Source of the DNA: a virus
Length of the DNA: 64,000 nt
Direction: 5' to 3' (one strand)
Virus record (IMG/VR): IMGVR_UViG_3300032313_000500
Span: 54,471-118,470 of that record
Under the pieces are notes generated by a model. The model searched no databases. It saw only the letters and a program-made list of their open reading frames with translations, and was not told the DNA's origin. Positions 1-8,890 of the stretch are shown one piece after another (position 1 is the first letter of the stretch; every line of letters begins with the position of its first letter). The position numbers and the translations under genes were made by a program.

Positions 1-430
1 TAAAGAAGCAGAGTCAATAGCAGTAAGAAGTATTGCTTTTGCTCAAGGAAAATCAAAACGTGATGCCATAAGGTATTTAAGGAATAGGAAAGACAAAGAT
101 TATTTGGCTTTAATGGATTTAGCCATTGGAAAAATGATAGACGACGCAGTGGACTCACTGTTTCAAGACAGGGGTGGAGTTTACGATGATGTCGCTAAAA
201 AATATAGTGTTTATTCTCGTCATGGGATGCATGAGTTAATTGCTGAAATAGGAAAACTCATAACCTCAACCCCAGAAGAGAGGGGTTTGTCTGCAAGCGA
301 CACAAACTACGCCATTGATAGTGAAACCGTAGATTTCCTCATGGACATGTTTCCTTCAATATCAAGAGGATTATGGGTAAGTATAATAAAGACGTCTTAT
401 CCAGGGATTCAAATAAAGGTATTGAGGTAA
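1..430 (+). CDS. 3' part of a phage head-region protein of unknown function
   Basis: The reading frame is open from base 2 to the stop at 428-430, so the start lies outside the window; about 142 residues are visible. The protein is mixed charged and mainly helical in appearance, with no motif I recognise. It sits two genes upstream of the major capsid gene on the same strand, where phages usually keep portal, protease or scaffold genes, so a head-assembly role is possible but only inferred from position. It ends 3 bases before the start of the next gene. Confidence 0.6.
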   Translation, partial: KEAESIAVRSIAFAQGKSKRDAIRYLRNRKDKDYLALMDLAIGKMIDDAVDSLFQDRGGVYDDVAKKYSVYSRHGMHELIAEIGKLITSTPEERGLSASDTNYAIDSETVDFLMDMFPSISRGLWVSIIKTSYPGIQIKVLR

Positions 431-433
431 CAG

Positions 434-640
434 ATGACAACCTACGGACGTAACGCCAGATTTACGGGAATTAAATCAAAAATAGACGAGTTAGACATGT
501 TGATAAACTCGTTTGAGTTTTCCAAGGAGACCGACCTGTTGGCTCAACTTAAAAAGTTGCGTGAACAATTACTAGAAACACTTGACAATTTGGAAAAAAC
601 TTTAGGAGATAGCCAAAAATCTCCTGAAGGCGAGAAGTAG
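434..640 (+). CDS. small coiled-coil protein upstream of the capsid gene
   Basis: This 68-residue protein has a heptad-like region (about residues 15-58, rich in Leu, Glu and Lys) that should form a coiled coil. A GAGG Shine-Dalgarno lies in the tail of the preceding gene just upstream of the ATG. Its place immediately before the capsid gene fits a scaffolding-type or head accessory protein, but no family is recognisable. The 146 bases that follow hold no gene; a TTGACT hexamer at 655 is seen there without a clear -10 partner. Confidence 0.65.
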   Translation: MTTYGRNARFTGIKSKIDELDMLINSFEFSKETDLLAQLKKLREQLLETLDNLEKTLGDSQKSPEGEK

Positions 641-786
641 TTACCAAATAATTATTGACTCAAAACCCAATACCTTCACTACGGCCACTAAAATAGCGTT
701 ATTATTTTTCAATAGGGCTTGGTGCTTACCTGGGCCGTCCAATTAGTAAACAAAAACCAATTATCCCAAACCAGGAGAAAAATAAA

Positions 787-2145
787 ATGTCAGACCAAGC
801 AAGACTTACAGAATTGCAATCCGCCCTTCGCGCCAAGATGGCCGATAACAAGGCAATTGCAGACTCATTCCGCATTGAAGAAGGAACCGTTGTTGTCAAC
901 GCTCAGCAAAAGAGCGCATTTGATAAGAACATGACCGACATCAAGGAAATCAAGGGACTCATTGAGGGCCTTGAGGCAATGAACACCGTTGACCAATGGG
1001 GCTCACAGGCTCCAGCAGAATCAGTTGCTGCTGCTGCAGCCGCTGGCTACTCTCTCAAGAGCGTCTACGGCTCACAGAGCATCGGTGACCTCTTCCTCGC
1101 TTCACCAGAGTTCAAGACCCTTTTGGGTGGCAAGAATGGCGCAAACATGCCTTCCCCATTCCAACTCGGAGCATCACTCACCACTCATGGCGCATTCAGC
1201 GTTAAGGACGTTTACTCGGCACTTCCATCAGGCACATTGGGCCGTGGTGCAGATGCTCAGTTCGGTTCAATCCAGCGTGACCCAATGGTCATGTCACCAC
1301 AGCGTGTAAAGCGCGTTCGTGACTTGTTCCCAAGCCGCACCACAACTGCTGCAGTTATTGAATACTTCCGTATGCTCGGTTTCACCGCAACAGGCGGCGG
1401 AGTCAACAATGCAGGAACAGTTGCTGAGCGTAACGCCGGAAACACAAACTTTGCTGCCAAGCCACAGTCCTCAATGGTATTTGAAGGCCACCAGGCCCCA
1501 GTACGTACCATTGCTCACTGGGAAGCAGCACACCGTAACGTCCTCGCAGACGAGCCACAGTTGCGTTCAATCATTGACAACGAATTGATGTACGGTCTCC
1601 GTCTTCAAGAAGATGCTCAAATCCTCAACGGTGATGGCTCTGGCGAAAACCTTACTGGTGTTCTTCAGACTTCCGGTATCCAGAACTACTCATGGTCCAG
1701 CGGTTTGTACTCAGCAACTGCAGGAATGTCAGACACAAAGGCAGACGCAATCCGTCGCGCCGCTACTCTGTCGTTCTTGGCTTACTACGAGCCATCTGGT
1801 GTCGTTCTTCACCCGAACGATTGGGAAGACATTGAGTTGACCAAGGATGGCAATGGCCAGTACCTCGTTGCAGTTTCGGTTGCAATGGGTGGCGAGCCAA
1901 AGGTATGGCGTTTGCCGGTCGTTGAGACTCCTGCAATCCCAGAAGGCACCGCACTTGTCGGCGCATTCGGTACGGGCGCACAGTTGTATGACCGTGAGCA
2001 GGCTTCAATCCGCATCTCAGAGCAGCACTCGGACTTCTTCGTTCGCAACGCAATCGTTGTACTCGCAGAACAGCGCCTCGCCCTTGCGGTTAAGCGCCCA
2101 GAGTCATTCGTCAAAGTTACATTTGACAACGCTCCAGCAGCCTAA
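787..2145 (+). CDS. phage major capsid protein, HK97 fold
   Basis: This 452-residue protein builds the icosahedral head shell. Residues 1-60 are a helical, coiled-coil-like segment resembling the delta (scaffold) region of HK97-type capsid proteins; the body from about residue 95 onward has the usual order of an HK97 coat protein, with an E-loop-like region, a P-domain helix near the segment NELMYGLRLQEDAQILNGDG, and a C-terminal A-domain ending in ALAVKRPESFVKVTF. AGGAG lies about 8 bases before the ATG. A strong terminator follows directly. No separate protease gene is visible in the window, so it must lie upstream or be absent. Confidence 0.92.
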   Translation: MSDQARLTELQSALRAKMADNKAIADSFRIEEGTVVVNAQQKSAFDKNMTDIKEIKGLIEGLEAMNTVDQWGSQAPAESVAAAAAAGYSLKSVYGSQSIGDLFLASPEFKTLLGGKNGANMPSPFQLGASLTTHGAFSVKDVYSALPSGTLGRGADAQFGSIQRDPMVMSPQRVKRVRDLFPSRTTTAAVIEYFRMLGFTATGGGVNNAGTVAERNAGNTNFAAKPQSSMVFEGHQAPVRTIAHWEAAHRNVLADEPQLRSIIDNELMYGLRLQEDAQILNGDGSGENLTGVLQTSGIQNYSWSSGLYSATAGMSDTKADAIRRAATLSFLAYYEPSGVVLHPNDWEDIELTKDGNGQYLVAVSVAMGGEPKVWRLPVVETPAIPEGTALVGAFGTGAQLYDREQASIRISEQHSDFFVRNAIVVLAEQRLALAVKRPESFVKVTFDNAPAA

Positions 2146-2162
2146 TAACTACTAAGTAAAAA

Positions 2163-2197
2163 CCCCGCTCATGCCTTCGGGTGTGGGCGGGGTTTTT
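2163..2197 (+). terminator. rho-independent terminator after the capsid gene
   Basis: CCCCGC and GCGGGG arms with an inner CATGCC/GGTGTG stem close on a TTCG tetraloop and are followed by TTTTT. It ends the capsid transcript. Confidence 0.85.
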
Positions 2198-2243
2198 GCT
2201 ATTTATGGCATAATTAGAACATGCCACCTTAGGGCTAATCCAG

Positions 2244-2286
2244 GAAATCCCTCGTCCTTGTTTTGAAGGCGGGGGATTTCTTGTTT
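2244..2286 (+). terminator. second hairpin, probable terminator
   Basis: GAAATCCC pairs with GGGGATTTC across a short loop, followed by TTGTTT. It is placed 50 bases after the first terminator and insulates the capsid gene from the next operon. Confidence 0.55.
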
Positions 2287-2339
2287 AACGGGAGTATCTG
2301 AGCCTTTTGCGTTTATGGACTACAATTTGTTCATGACAT

Positions 2340-2522
2340 ATGAAGTTGATTGTTGTGCCTAGAAGAGACGAAGACGAGCCATTGGATAAATACATCCAAT
2401 ACGTTAGTAAACTAAGAGGCACACCCGACGATTTTGAGGATTGGGCGCTAGACAACAATGTTAAGTTGCCTGCTAAAAAGAAGACAAATAAACCAGAGGA
2501 CAATTATGACGATACCCAGTGA
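2340..2522 (+). CDS. small acidic protein of unknown function
   Basis: A 60-residue protein rich in Asp, Glu and Lys with no recognised family. It is the first gene of a run of tightly overlapping genes that reaches to 4607. TACAAT at 2321-2326 could be its -10 box, but the -35 is poor. Position after the capsid gene suggests a head-tail connector or head decoration gene, which the sequence itself does not show. Confidence 0.55.
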   Translation: MKLIVVPRRDEDEPLDKYIQYVSKLRGTPDDFEDWALDNNVKLPAKKKTNKPEDNYDDTQ

Positions 2523-2703
2523 AGACGCTTTTAAAGACAAGGGAACATGGGATAGATGGAAGAAGAGAAATTCTCCCGGTAGGTCACCCGAAGAAACAAT
2601 TAGGTCAATGGAAGCACCAGTTAATCCTTTCACAAACGACCCAAACAATCCCTTCACTATCCTAAAAAGAGAGCGGGAAATTAGAGAAGCGGGCGAACAG
2701 TGA
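2506..2703 (+). CDS. small unknown protein, head operon
   Basis: This 65-residue protein starts with MTIPSEDAF at an ATG that lies inside the end of the preceding gene and follows AGAGGA. It is highly charged, with a Trp-rich stretch near residue 15 and a Pro/Asn-rich middle. No family is recognised. The 17-base overlap with its neighbour implies translational coupling. Confidence 0.55.
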   Translation: MTIPSEDAFKDKGTWDRWKKRNSPGRSPEETIRSMEAPVNPFTNDPNNPFTILKREREIREAGEQ

Positions 2704-2966
2704 TAATCAAGCCCGGCACCGACCCTGAACAGGCTGCAAAAATAAGGGCTTCAATTAATAAACTCCATCAAGAGATTGAAGACTTCCTTACACTTTCTGA
2801 CACTATTGAGTCAGAAAACCCCACGGGGGACGCATGGAAGGCAGTGTGGGGACACGAAAATCCTGCTTTTGATGAGAACACAAAAGAAAGCCACGAACTA
2901 AAAGCAAGCATAGCAAAAATGCACGGCATGGACATTGGTGCCCAAAAACAAATTGAGGCAGAGTGA
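2700..2966 (+). CDS. small unknown protein, head operon
   Basis: An 88-residue protein beginning at a GTG that overlaps the preceding stop in a GTGA junction. It has an N-terminal helix (DPEQAAKIRASINKLHQEI) and a charged C-terminus. No known domain is seen. Coupled translation with the genes on either side is likely. Confidence 0.55.
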   Translation: MIIKPGTDPEQAAKIRASINKLHQEIEDFLTLSDTIESENPTGDAWKAVWGHENPAFDENTKESHELKASIAKMHGMDIGAQKQIEAE

Positions 2967-3754
2967 TGGATTCCATCTTTTCTTTTGATGAAAGCAAATG
3001 GTCTGTTTTTGATGTCGCGTACTCAATTGAACTGAAAGAACAGTACCCAGAAATTTGGGCTATGTCTGGCGGCTCAAAGTCCGACTACGTGCACAGCGTC
3101 CTGTTGGAAGTGTTTGAAAATGGTGGGGTGGCTACGACCCCGGAACAAGCAGAAGTTCTTGAACTAAGAGAATCCTGGATTAACAGACATGTTTACGATA
3201 GTCAGCCAGCAGGTTATATTGCTCAAGTTAAATGGCTAGCCGTATCTTCCAACGGTGAAGCATGGCAGAAGAGAAAAATCAACGAAGAAGTTTCAAAATT
3301 TCATGCAAGAAACGAATGGCTTCTTGAAAAAGGTGGTCCATGCTGGCAGGGTTACAAACAGGTCGGAATGAAAAAGGGAAAAAGCGGAAAAATGGTTCCC
3401 AACTGTGTTCCGGTTGAGACCAAAAGTGCGCAATTAAAAAACCCCAAAGGTGGGCTTACTGCCGCTGGTAGAAAATTCTTCAAGAGAACCGAAGGCTCAA
3501 ATCTAAAACCGGGCGTAAAAGGTGCTGCTGACACCCCGGAAAAGATGCGTAGAAAAGGTTCATTCCTGACTAGATTCTTCACCAACCCATCAGGACCGAT
3601 GAAAGACGACAAGGGACGCCCTACGCGTCTTGCTCTTTCTGCTGCAGCATGGGGAGAACCAGTGCCTCAGGACGCCTCAGACGCCGCTGCGCTGGCCGCT
3701 AAGGGCCGCAGAATGCTTGATAGGTACGAGAGAGCAAAGAAGGCCAAAAAATGA
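2963..3754 (+). CDS. DUF6321-type phage protein
   Basis: The 263-residue protein has a helical N-terminal half, then a short segment with the pattern GYKQVGMKKGKSGKMVPNCV (residues about 129-150), and then a conserved block from LTAAGRKFF to AWGEPVP (about 165-232) that I recognise as the DUF6321 signature found in many phage and virus proteins. Function is not established; the basic, Gly-rich blocks suggest nucleic acid or structural contact. Start is either the GTG at 2963 or the ATG at 2966. Confidence 0.7.
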   Translation: MMDSIFSFDESKWSVFDVAYSIELKEQYPEIWAMSGGSKSDYVHSVLLEVFENGGVATTPEQAEVLELRESWINRHVYDSQPAGYIAQVKWLAVSSNGEAWQKRKINEEVSKFHARNEWLLEKGGPCWQGYKQVGMKKGKSGKMVPNCVPVETKSAQLKNPKGGLTAAGRKFFKRTEGSNLKPGVKGAADTPEKMRRKGSFLTRFFTNPSGPMKDDKGRPTRLALSAAAWGEPVPQDASDAAALAAKGRRMLDRYERAKKAKK

Positions 3755-4203
3755 CTACATGGGGCGAATACAAGGGCGAGATAAAAGGTTTTAGGTTTGA
3801 AACAAAAGCAGACAAGAAATGCCCTCCAGCAACACAGGACATTTCGGTAAACATAAAGAACCGTCAAAAGGCAATCAAGTCTGCGGCATATGGTCCTTTA
3901 AACCCTAAAGAGACAAACGATAAATTTTGGCAAGAAAAAGCAGACAGATGGGACGTCTCTATCCCCTCAGCAAAAAAGCAGAAGTGTGGAAACTGTATTC
4001 TCTTCGTACGCTCGCCAAGAATCCTTGACTGCATTGAGACAGGACTCGGGAACGAGTCTGGCGCAGCGTGGGACGTAATTGAAGCAGGAAAGATTGGATA
4101 CTGCGAAGCGTTTGACTTCAAGTGCCATGCCGAACGAACATGCGATGCATGGGTCGTAGGTGGACCAACCGTAACGGACAACGACAGTCGGAAACCAGAC
4201 TAA
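3751..4203 (+). CDS. cysteine-rich phage protein (metal or Fe-S binding type)
   Basis: A 150-residue protein with a Cys set CGNC (about residue 78), C (about 92), GYCEAFDFKCHAERTCDAW (about 116-134). This C-x2-C ... GYC ... FxC ... RTCxAW pattern recurs in phage proteins placed next to head genes and looks like a small metal or high-potential Fe-S fold, though this is not proved. It overlaps the upstream stop by ATGA and the downstream start by TAATG, so it belongs to the same operon. Confidence 0.6.
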   Translation: MTTWGEYKGEIKGFRFETKADKKCPPATQDISVNIKNRQKAIKSAAYGPLNPKETNDKFWQEKADRWDVSIPSAKKQKCGNCILFVRSPRILDCIETGLGNESGAAWDVIEAGKIGYCEAFDFKCHAERTCDAWVVGGPTVTDNDSRKPD

Positions 4204-4607
4204 TGACGAACGAAAGATTCTGGTACGGAGCAACCCTGTTAAAAGTTATTGATGGTGACACAATTGAACTCATGATTGACCTTGGTTTCAATATCCATCA
4301 CAAGATTCGTGTTCGTCTTTATGGGGTAAATACGCCAGAATCACGCACAAAAGACCTTGCTGAAAAAGAAATGGGCCTAAAGGCTAAGAGTTTCACCCAA
4401 GACTGGCTTACTAATCACAAGTGGGTATTCGTTAATACCATCCCCGATAAGAACGACAAATACGGGCGTATTTTGGCTCGTATTTTTTCTTCGGACGATA
4501 TTGATGACCCAACTACTGCTTGTCTTAATAAAGACATAATCCAGTCTGGCTACGCCCGTGAATACTTCGGCGTTGGCGATAAGACTTGGACTGAGTTTAA
4601 GAAATAA
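4203..4607 (+). CDS. thermonuclease-like (SNase) protein
   Basis: This 134-residue protein is a staphylococcal-nuclease-like domain: KVIDGDTIELMIDLGF near residues 14-29, RVRLYGVNTPE near 37-47, and KYGRILARIF near 86-95, matching the Ca-binding Asp, Arg and Glu positions of the family. It has no signal peptide, so it probably acts inside the infected cell on DNA or RNA, or is virion-associated. The ATG at 4203 overlaps the preceding stop (TAATG) and is the better start than upstream ATG codons. Confidence 0.85.
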   Translation: MTNERFWYGATLLKVIDGDTIELMIDLGFNIHHKIRVRLYGVNTPESRTKDLAEKEMGLKAKSFTQDWLTNHKWVFVNTIPDKNDKYGRILARIFSSDDIDDPTTACLNKDIIQSGYAREYFGVGDKTWTEFKK

Positions 4608-4643
4608 AAAACCCCGCCCCAATTAAGGAGCGGGAGTTTTTTA
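4606..4643 (+). terminator. terminator between convergent genes
   Basis: CCCCGC/GCGGG hairpin flanked by A-run and T-run, so it can act on both strands. It separates the nuclease gene from the convergent structural gene. Confidence 0.7.
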
Positions 4644-4666
4644 ATAAGTTTTTAGACTGTTAGTTT

Positions 4667-5293
4667 TTAGACTGTGGTTCCATCCCAGTCAAGAGGAGCA
4701 CCTGCATCGGAACTTGCCTGAACTGTAATTACTACACCAAGGTTTGCACCAGCAACGGTTGAACCAACCTGAGTCACTGCTACGGTCACCAATTGACCTG
4801 CAGCAAATGCGGCGGGTGAAGCAGACGTCGCTGTTGCGCTTGCGCCTGCAGCAACTGCTGCTGACGATACGTTTGGCTTTGTTCTGACATATCCGAATGT
4901 TGTGGTTGAGGCAACTGCACTGATTACATATGTTCCATCAAATGGCGCACCTACGTTATCTACGGTCACTGTGTCGCCCACTGCGTAACCATGAACTGCT
5001 GAAGTTGTAAGGGTTGCAACGTTTGATGTGAGTGCCTTGTTTGTGATGGTGAATGCACCAGTGCTGAGGGTGAAGTCTCCGCTTGTTCCTGAGGCGGCGA
5101 TTGAGAGTCTTCCCAAAACTCCGTCATTGGCAACAAGGGTGGCGGTAAGAGCCGCACCCGTAGGGGCGGTACCTACGGCAGCAGTTGCTCCCGTAACGTA
5201 TCCCTTGAATGGCATACGAAACACGGCAGTGCTGGAAGTGGCGAGTGTACCTGTGATGTTGGCACTAAGAATTGCTGGTGTGCTAATTGACAT
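4667..5293 (-). CDS. beta-rich structural protein, fibre or head decoration type
   Basis: The 208-residue protein is rich in Ala, Thr, Ser, Val and Gly. It contains the pattern VHGYAVGDTVTVDNVGAPFD followed by GTYVISAV and TTTFGY (about residues 98-138), which recurs in tail-fibre and minor structural proteins of phages. It starts with SISTPAILSANITGT and has no Cys. It is a single gene with AAGGAG before its ATG, opposite in direction to the head genes. Head fibre, decoration protein or fibre component are all possible. Confidence 0.65.
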   Translation of the reverse strand: MSISTPAILSANITGTLATSSTAVFRMPFKGYVTGATAAVGTAPTGAALTATLVANDGVLGRLSIAASGTSGDFTLSTGAFTITNKALTSNVATLTTSAVHGYAVGDTVTVDNVGAPFDGTYVISAVASTTTFGYVRTKPNVSSAAVAAGASATATSASPAAFAAGQLVTVAVTQVGSTVAGANLGVVITVQASSDAGAPLDWDGTTV

Positions 5294-5371
5294 TTATGTC
5301 TCCTTGGAGTTGTTGGCGCTAATGCCCTTGTTCTAAATAATACATCAGACTGTGGCTTGGCGTAGCAATAA

Positions 5372-7414
5372 TTACTGGTTGTCTTTAATAAATTTTATTT
5401 CGCATGAATCCGTTGTGCAGTAAGACTCCCCGATTGCATCGGCAGCCATTCCTGCATATACGCCCGTGAAGTCAATAGGAAATAATGATTTACCTGCCTC
5501 TTCATAGACGCTCTGCTCTATCTGTGTGTACGGCATTTGCGGATAGGTGAAGTTTCCTTGGGGCAAGAACGACACAGTCTTTAATTGACCGTCATACATG
5601 TGGAGTACGGTGCCGATGTGTTCTTTTTCTTTCTCTGCGTCAAAGGAAATCGTAACTGACACCGAGTTGTCCGACCAGTAGCGTTGTGCAACTGCTGCTA
5701 GTGACATCTTTTCAAAGATTGTTACGTCCTTTTCGGAGCGACGTGCGTCTGACTTGATTGGGAAGAACACAACAGAGGTCGTCTCAGGCGATTCAGAGGC
5801 AGGCTCAACTCTGTAGTTGGCCATCTTGAACAGCGGAAGCATTGGGTCGTCGTTAGAGAACCGGATTGCTCTGTCAAAATACTCACCACCTGGAGTCCAA
5901 TGAACCCCAGGAGACTCGCCGGCGAGAATTGAAACAGTTCCCGAAGGCTTTACTGTTGTCATCTTGATTGATTCACGAATTCCAAGCCACTCAGAGTAAG
6001 AAACGTCATAATTCTTTACTGTGTTGTACCCAGTGTCCATCCATTCACGAAGAACTGGCATTCCTACACGGTCAGCGAAGTTAGCAACACCGGACATTGA
6101 AGTACCGATGCGACGATTGCGTTGCATGATTGCGTTTGTCTCTTCCCAGTGGGTAGGAAGAAGCGTTACGGTCTTTGCGTAGAGATATGCAAACTTCAAG
6201 GTTCGCTTGTAGTCATCTAATGAATCGTGACGATTGAGGTATGTCTCCACGAGAGTACAGCACTCATATGACTCAAGAGATTGTTCTGCACATGGGTTAT
6301 ATCCAGCAACACGCCAGTCTTTGTTGTTTGCAGGGTCTGCAAGACGGCCGTATTTACGAGACATATCAAGCCAGATGACTCCTGGCTCTCCATTGAGAGC
6401 GATTCCGTCAACAATCTTGGAAAGGTCTTTACCTACAGAAGTTTCTACAGAGTTGTTGGACATCCAACCCCAACCGAGAGATTCTGGGTCGTACGAGTTG
6501 CGCGCAGGAAACACTGACGAGTTCTTTAGGTTAAGGAACTCATCGTCATCCAAACTGCCAATTAGTAATTCTGCAGAACGACGTACGTTTCCAGAAACAA
6601 CACAAACACCAATCATGTTTCCGATGTCTGCGATATCAACTTTTGTAACTAATTGACCATTGCGGTTTTTAAACATTTTTCTAATGTAGTTGTGCAGTCG
6701 CTCTAACGAAGCGTGACCAGCAGCCGTACCACCAAAAGTTTTAATAGGTGTTCCTGCAGGGCGAATTAGTGAATAATCAAAGACGATTGGTGCCTGGTCC
6801 TGCTTTAAGTAAGAGTTAATCAACATACTCACAGATGTAACCCAACCTTCTCGGCTGTCTTCAATTACTTCAGTAACTACTGGTTTTGTTGGCTCATAGA
6901 TAGTGAAATCTTTTTCTGCACCCTTGTTGTCAAATCCAACACCGACACCAAGCATTGATGCTTCCATAAGAAACGCAAAAGGCTTTGCAGGGTTGTTCTT
7001 TGTCATTTCAGATGTTGATACAAATGCACAGTTCTGTAATGCAGCAGAGTTTTTCTGAACATTGACTAACGGAGTCCCCATAACCCACAAGCCACGACCA
7101 GGTGGAGTCCACTTCAGGTTAAACAAACGGTCAAACGCTTCTTTTGCAGATGCTTGTGCTTTGGAGTCATTCCAGGGTAGACGATTTGTTTTGCAGTGGT
7201 CTTTCTGCAGGGAGTACATACCGTTGATTACGCGTTCACAAACATCTGACCATGTTTCTTTTGTTCCGTCTTCTTTTAAGCGCGAATAAGTACGCAAAAA
7301 AGTTATTTCTCCTACAGAGTTACCACCGGCATCAACATAACCAAATGGTGCTTTTCTAGTTCTGTACGAACTAATAAAATCTTCTGATAAACGGAATGTG
7401 AAAAATGAAGACAC
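5372..7414 (-). CDS. nrdJ: adenosylcobalamin-dependent class II ribonucleotide reductase
   Basis: This 680-residue enzyme converts ribonucleotides to deoxyribonucleotides for phage DNA synthesis and does not need oxygen. Length and motifs match the monomeric B12-dependent triphosphate reductase. An active-site Cys lies in LQNCAFVST (about residue 128), the radical-site loop reads NPCAEQSLESYECC (about 373-386), and the C-terminal redox pair is CTTDSC (about 664-669). The start is a GTG preceded by AGAGGA. It needs host-made or salvaged B12, and a MoxR/VWA pair elsewhere in the window could conceivably relate to cobalt. Confidence 0.95.
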   Translation of the reverse strand: MSSFFTFRLSEDFISSYRTRKAPFGYVDAGGNSVGEITFLRTYSRLKEDGTKETWSDVCERVINGMYSLQKDHCKTNRLPWNDSKAQASAKEAFDRLFNLKWTPPGRGLWVMGTPLVNVQKNSAALQNCAFVSTSEMTKNNPAKPFAFLMEASMLGVGVGFDNKGAEKDFTIYEPTKPVVTEVIEDSREGWVTSVSMLINSYLKQDQAPIVFDYSLIRPAGTPIKTFGGTAAGHASLERLHNYIRKMFKNRNGQLVTKVDIADIGNMIGVCVVSGNVRRSAELLIGSLDDDEFLNLKNSSVFPARNSYDPESLGWGWMSNNSVETSVGKDLSKIVDGIALNGEPGVIWLDMSRKYGRLADPANNKDWRVAGYNPCAEQSLESYECCTLVETYLNRHDSLDDYKRTLKFAYLYAKTVTLLPTHWEETNAIMQRNRRIGTSMSGVANFADRVGMPVLREWMDTGYNTVKNYDVSYSEWLGIRESIKMTTVKPSGTVSILAGESPGVHWTPGGEYFDRAIRFSNDDPMLPLFKMANYRVEPASESPETTSVVFFPIKSDARRSEKDVTIFEKMSLAAVAQRYWSDNSVSVTISFDAEKEKEHIGTVLHMYDGQLKTVSFLPQGNFTYPQMPYTQIEQSVYEEAGKSLFPIDFTGVYAGMAADAIGESYCTTDSCEIKFIKDNQ

Positions 7415-7433
7415 TCGCTTGTTCCTCTTTCTA

Positions 7434-7462
7434 ATTGTATGTTTAGGAAATCAATCATACAA
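7434..7462 (-). promoter_or_regulatory. promoter of the ribonucleotide reductase gene
   Basis: On the minus strand, -35 TTGTAT, 17-base spacer, -10 TACAAT, followed 20 bases later by the GTG with its Shine-Dalgarno. It lacks the TTACTACC spacer motif of the 30-46 kb promoters. Confidence 0.65.
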
Positions 7463-7484
7463 CCAACACTCCGTTTACCCCTGT

Positions 7485-7787
7485 CTAAGCAATGCCCAAA
7501 TTTTTAGCCGCTTCAAGTGTCACGTATGAACCTTTGTGATGAATAATTACACGTGCTTTTGTGAATGGAGTTATTTGACGGTCTTCGTAGATGTCTTCTT
7601 CTACTAAAAACGTCTGCAGTTCTTTTAATGTTTCAATAACTCCGGTAAGTCCAACAATTTTTTGCGGTGGGCCACTTTCTCCGTCGCAATCACCTGTAGG
7701 GTGTCCGCAAACTGGACAAGGTTGACGAGTTGCTCTTAGAATGGATATTCCATTTCCAAGTTCCTCATTTGCTGAATCTCTAAACAT
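7485..7787 (-). CDS. small zinc-binding-type phage protein
   Basis: A 100-residue protein with PCPVCGHPTGDC near residues 23-34, which could bind one metal, followed by LVEEDIYEDRQITPFTKARVIIHHKGSYVT. The second block is common in actinophage proteins of unknown function. ATG at 7787 is preferred because TAAAAT lies 5 bases upstream, giving a leaderless start; a GTG at 7802 would extend it by 5 residues to the edge of the tRNA. Confidence 0.6.
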   Translation of the reverse strand: MFRDSANEELGNGISILRATRQPCPVCGHPTGDCDGESGPPQKIVGLTGVIETLKELQTFLVEEDIYEDRQITPFTKARVIIHHKGSYVTLEAAKNLGIA

Positions 7788-7802
7788 GCCCAATTTTATC
7801 AC

Positions 7803-7874
7803 GCCCCTGTCGTCTACTGGTTAGGACGCGACTCTTATAAGGTCGTTAAGGTGGTTCAATTCCACCCAGGGGTA
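7803..7874 (+). tRNA. tRNA-Ile (anticodon TAT)
   Basis: A complete cloverleaf can be folded: acceptor GCCCCTG/CAGGGGT, D-stem GTCT/GGAC, anticodon stem CGACT/GGTCG with loop CTTATAA, T-arm GGTGG-TTCAATT-CCACC, discriminator A. CCA is not encoded. Anticodon TAT reads the AUA codon, rare in many actinobacteria but frequent in this phage. Confidence 0.9.
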
Positions 7875-8510
7875 CTAGTAGAAAATCTGAAGATGAAAGC
7901 CTAAGTTATTGATTGCTTCTGCTGCTTCATCTTCGTCTTTTTCATTGACAATGTATTGCTCCATTACAGTCTTGTATAAAAGTGCTGGATAACTCTTGTC
8001 ACGCAGTGTTCTTACTGCCCCATCCGGGTAAACGGTAATTGGCTTGAAAATCATTCTGTTTTTTGCCAAGTATTCGTAAGCAATGGAAACGAGGGTTAGT
8101 TCCGCTCCGCCCATCTCGTCGTTTTCTGCATGGGTTACGGTTATACACTCGCTTACACCGGTAGTTTCATCAAGAAACGCTTTCTGAAGGTCAAGTCCTC
8201 TTGTTTTTTCCACGTCCGGAGAACAGTAACCCTCTGCCACCATTGAAATACTGTCAATATCCCAAAAACCTTTAAGAATCCCAAGCATCGCTGCGCATCT
8301 TTGGAGCCTGTCTATTGGCTTTTCTTTCATGTGCTTCTGGCTCAACTGGACAATGGCTAAAACTTTGCCTTCTTTCCATCCAATAAAATTGAACGCCAAA
8401 TCTTCCCCGACTCCTGCTTCACTAACAAAACCCTGTTTTGCTAATTGAGCAGACGTCAAGGCTAATGCTATTTTTGAAAATTCGTCTGGGTATAAATCAT
8501 CCACGCCCAC
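7875..8510 (-). CDS. unknown protein of 211 residues
   Basis: No family is recognised. The protein has mixed alpha/beta character, with segments such as EDLAFNFIGWKEGKVLAIVQL (residues about 37-57) and a long helical middle. It begins with GTG at 8510, and a second in-frame GTG lies 6 bases downstream. It is convergent with tRNA-Ile, ending one base after it, and divergent from the H1-like gene. Confidence 0.6.
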   Translation of the reverse strand: MGVDDLYPDEFSKIALALTSAQLAKQGFVSEAGVGEDLAFNFIGWKEGKVLAIVQLSQKHMKEKPIDRLQRCAAMLGILKGFWDIDSISMVAEGYCSPDVEKTRGLDLQKAFLDETTGVSECITVTHAENDEMGGAELTLVSIAYEYLAKNRMIFKPITVYPDGAVRTLRDKSYPALLYKTVMEQYIVNEKDEDEAAEAINNLGFHLQIFY

Positions 8511-8583
8511 ACGTTAGCCCACTCAGTGGTATAGTCGGGGATGTCCCATGAGGCCAAAAATCTTAACAAAGAAAGACAAGACA

Positions 8584-8873
8584 TGAGTAAGCAACCAGCA
8601 AAGAAAACAGCAGCCAAGAAGACGGCAGCAAAAAAAACTGCTCCTAAAAAGAAGGCTGCTCCTAAAAAGAAGGCTGCAGCAAAAAAGGCAGACCCAGTCA
8701 AGCGCGCGTATAACAAAGTTGAAAAAGTTGCAAAGGAAAATGGTATTGATTTTGATACCTACGAAGAGAAGGCAATTGAAGTCATTGAAGATGCTTCAGA
8801 AAAAGTAGTTGCTGAATTCGTTAAAAATCGCAAGGGAATCATAAGTAAACTTTTTGCTTGGATTAAGAAGTAA
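8584..8873 (+). CDS. histone H1-like lysine/alanine-rich protein
   Basis: The 96-residue protein opens with about 35 residues of KKTAAKK / KKKAAPKKK repeats, the hallmark of bacterial H1-like DNA-compacting proteins, and then has a helical domain (DPVKRAYNKVEKVAKENGID onward). It may coat phage or host DNA. The ATG at 8584 begins the repeat region directly; an in-frame ATG at 8541, five bases after a TATAGT box, would add 14 residues and a leaderless start, so the start is open. A strong terminator follows. Confidence 0.75.
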
Positions 8874-8890
8874 AAAAAACTACTCAAAAT

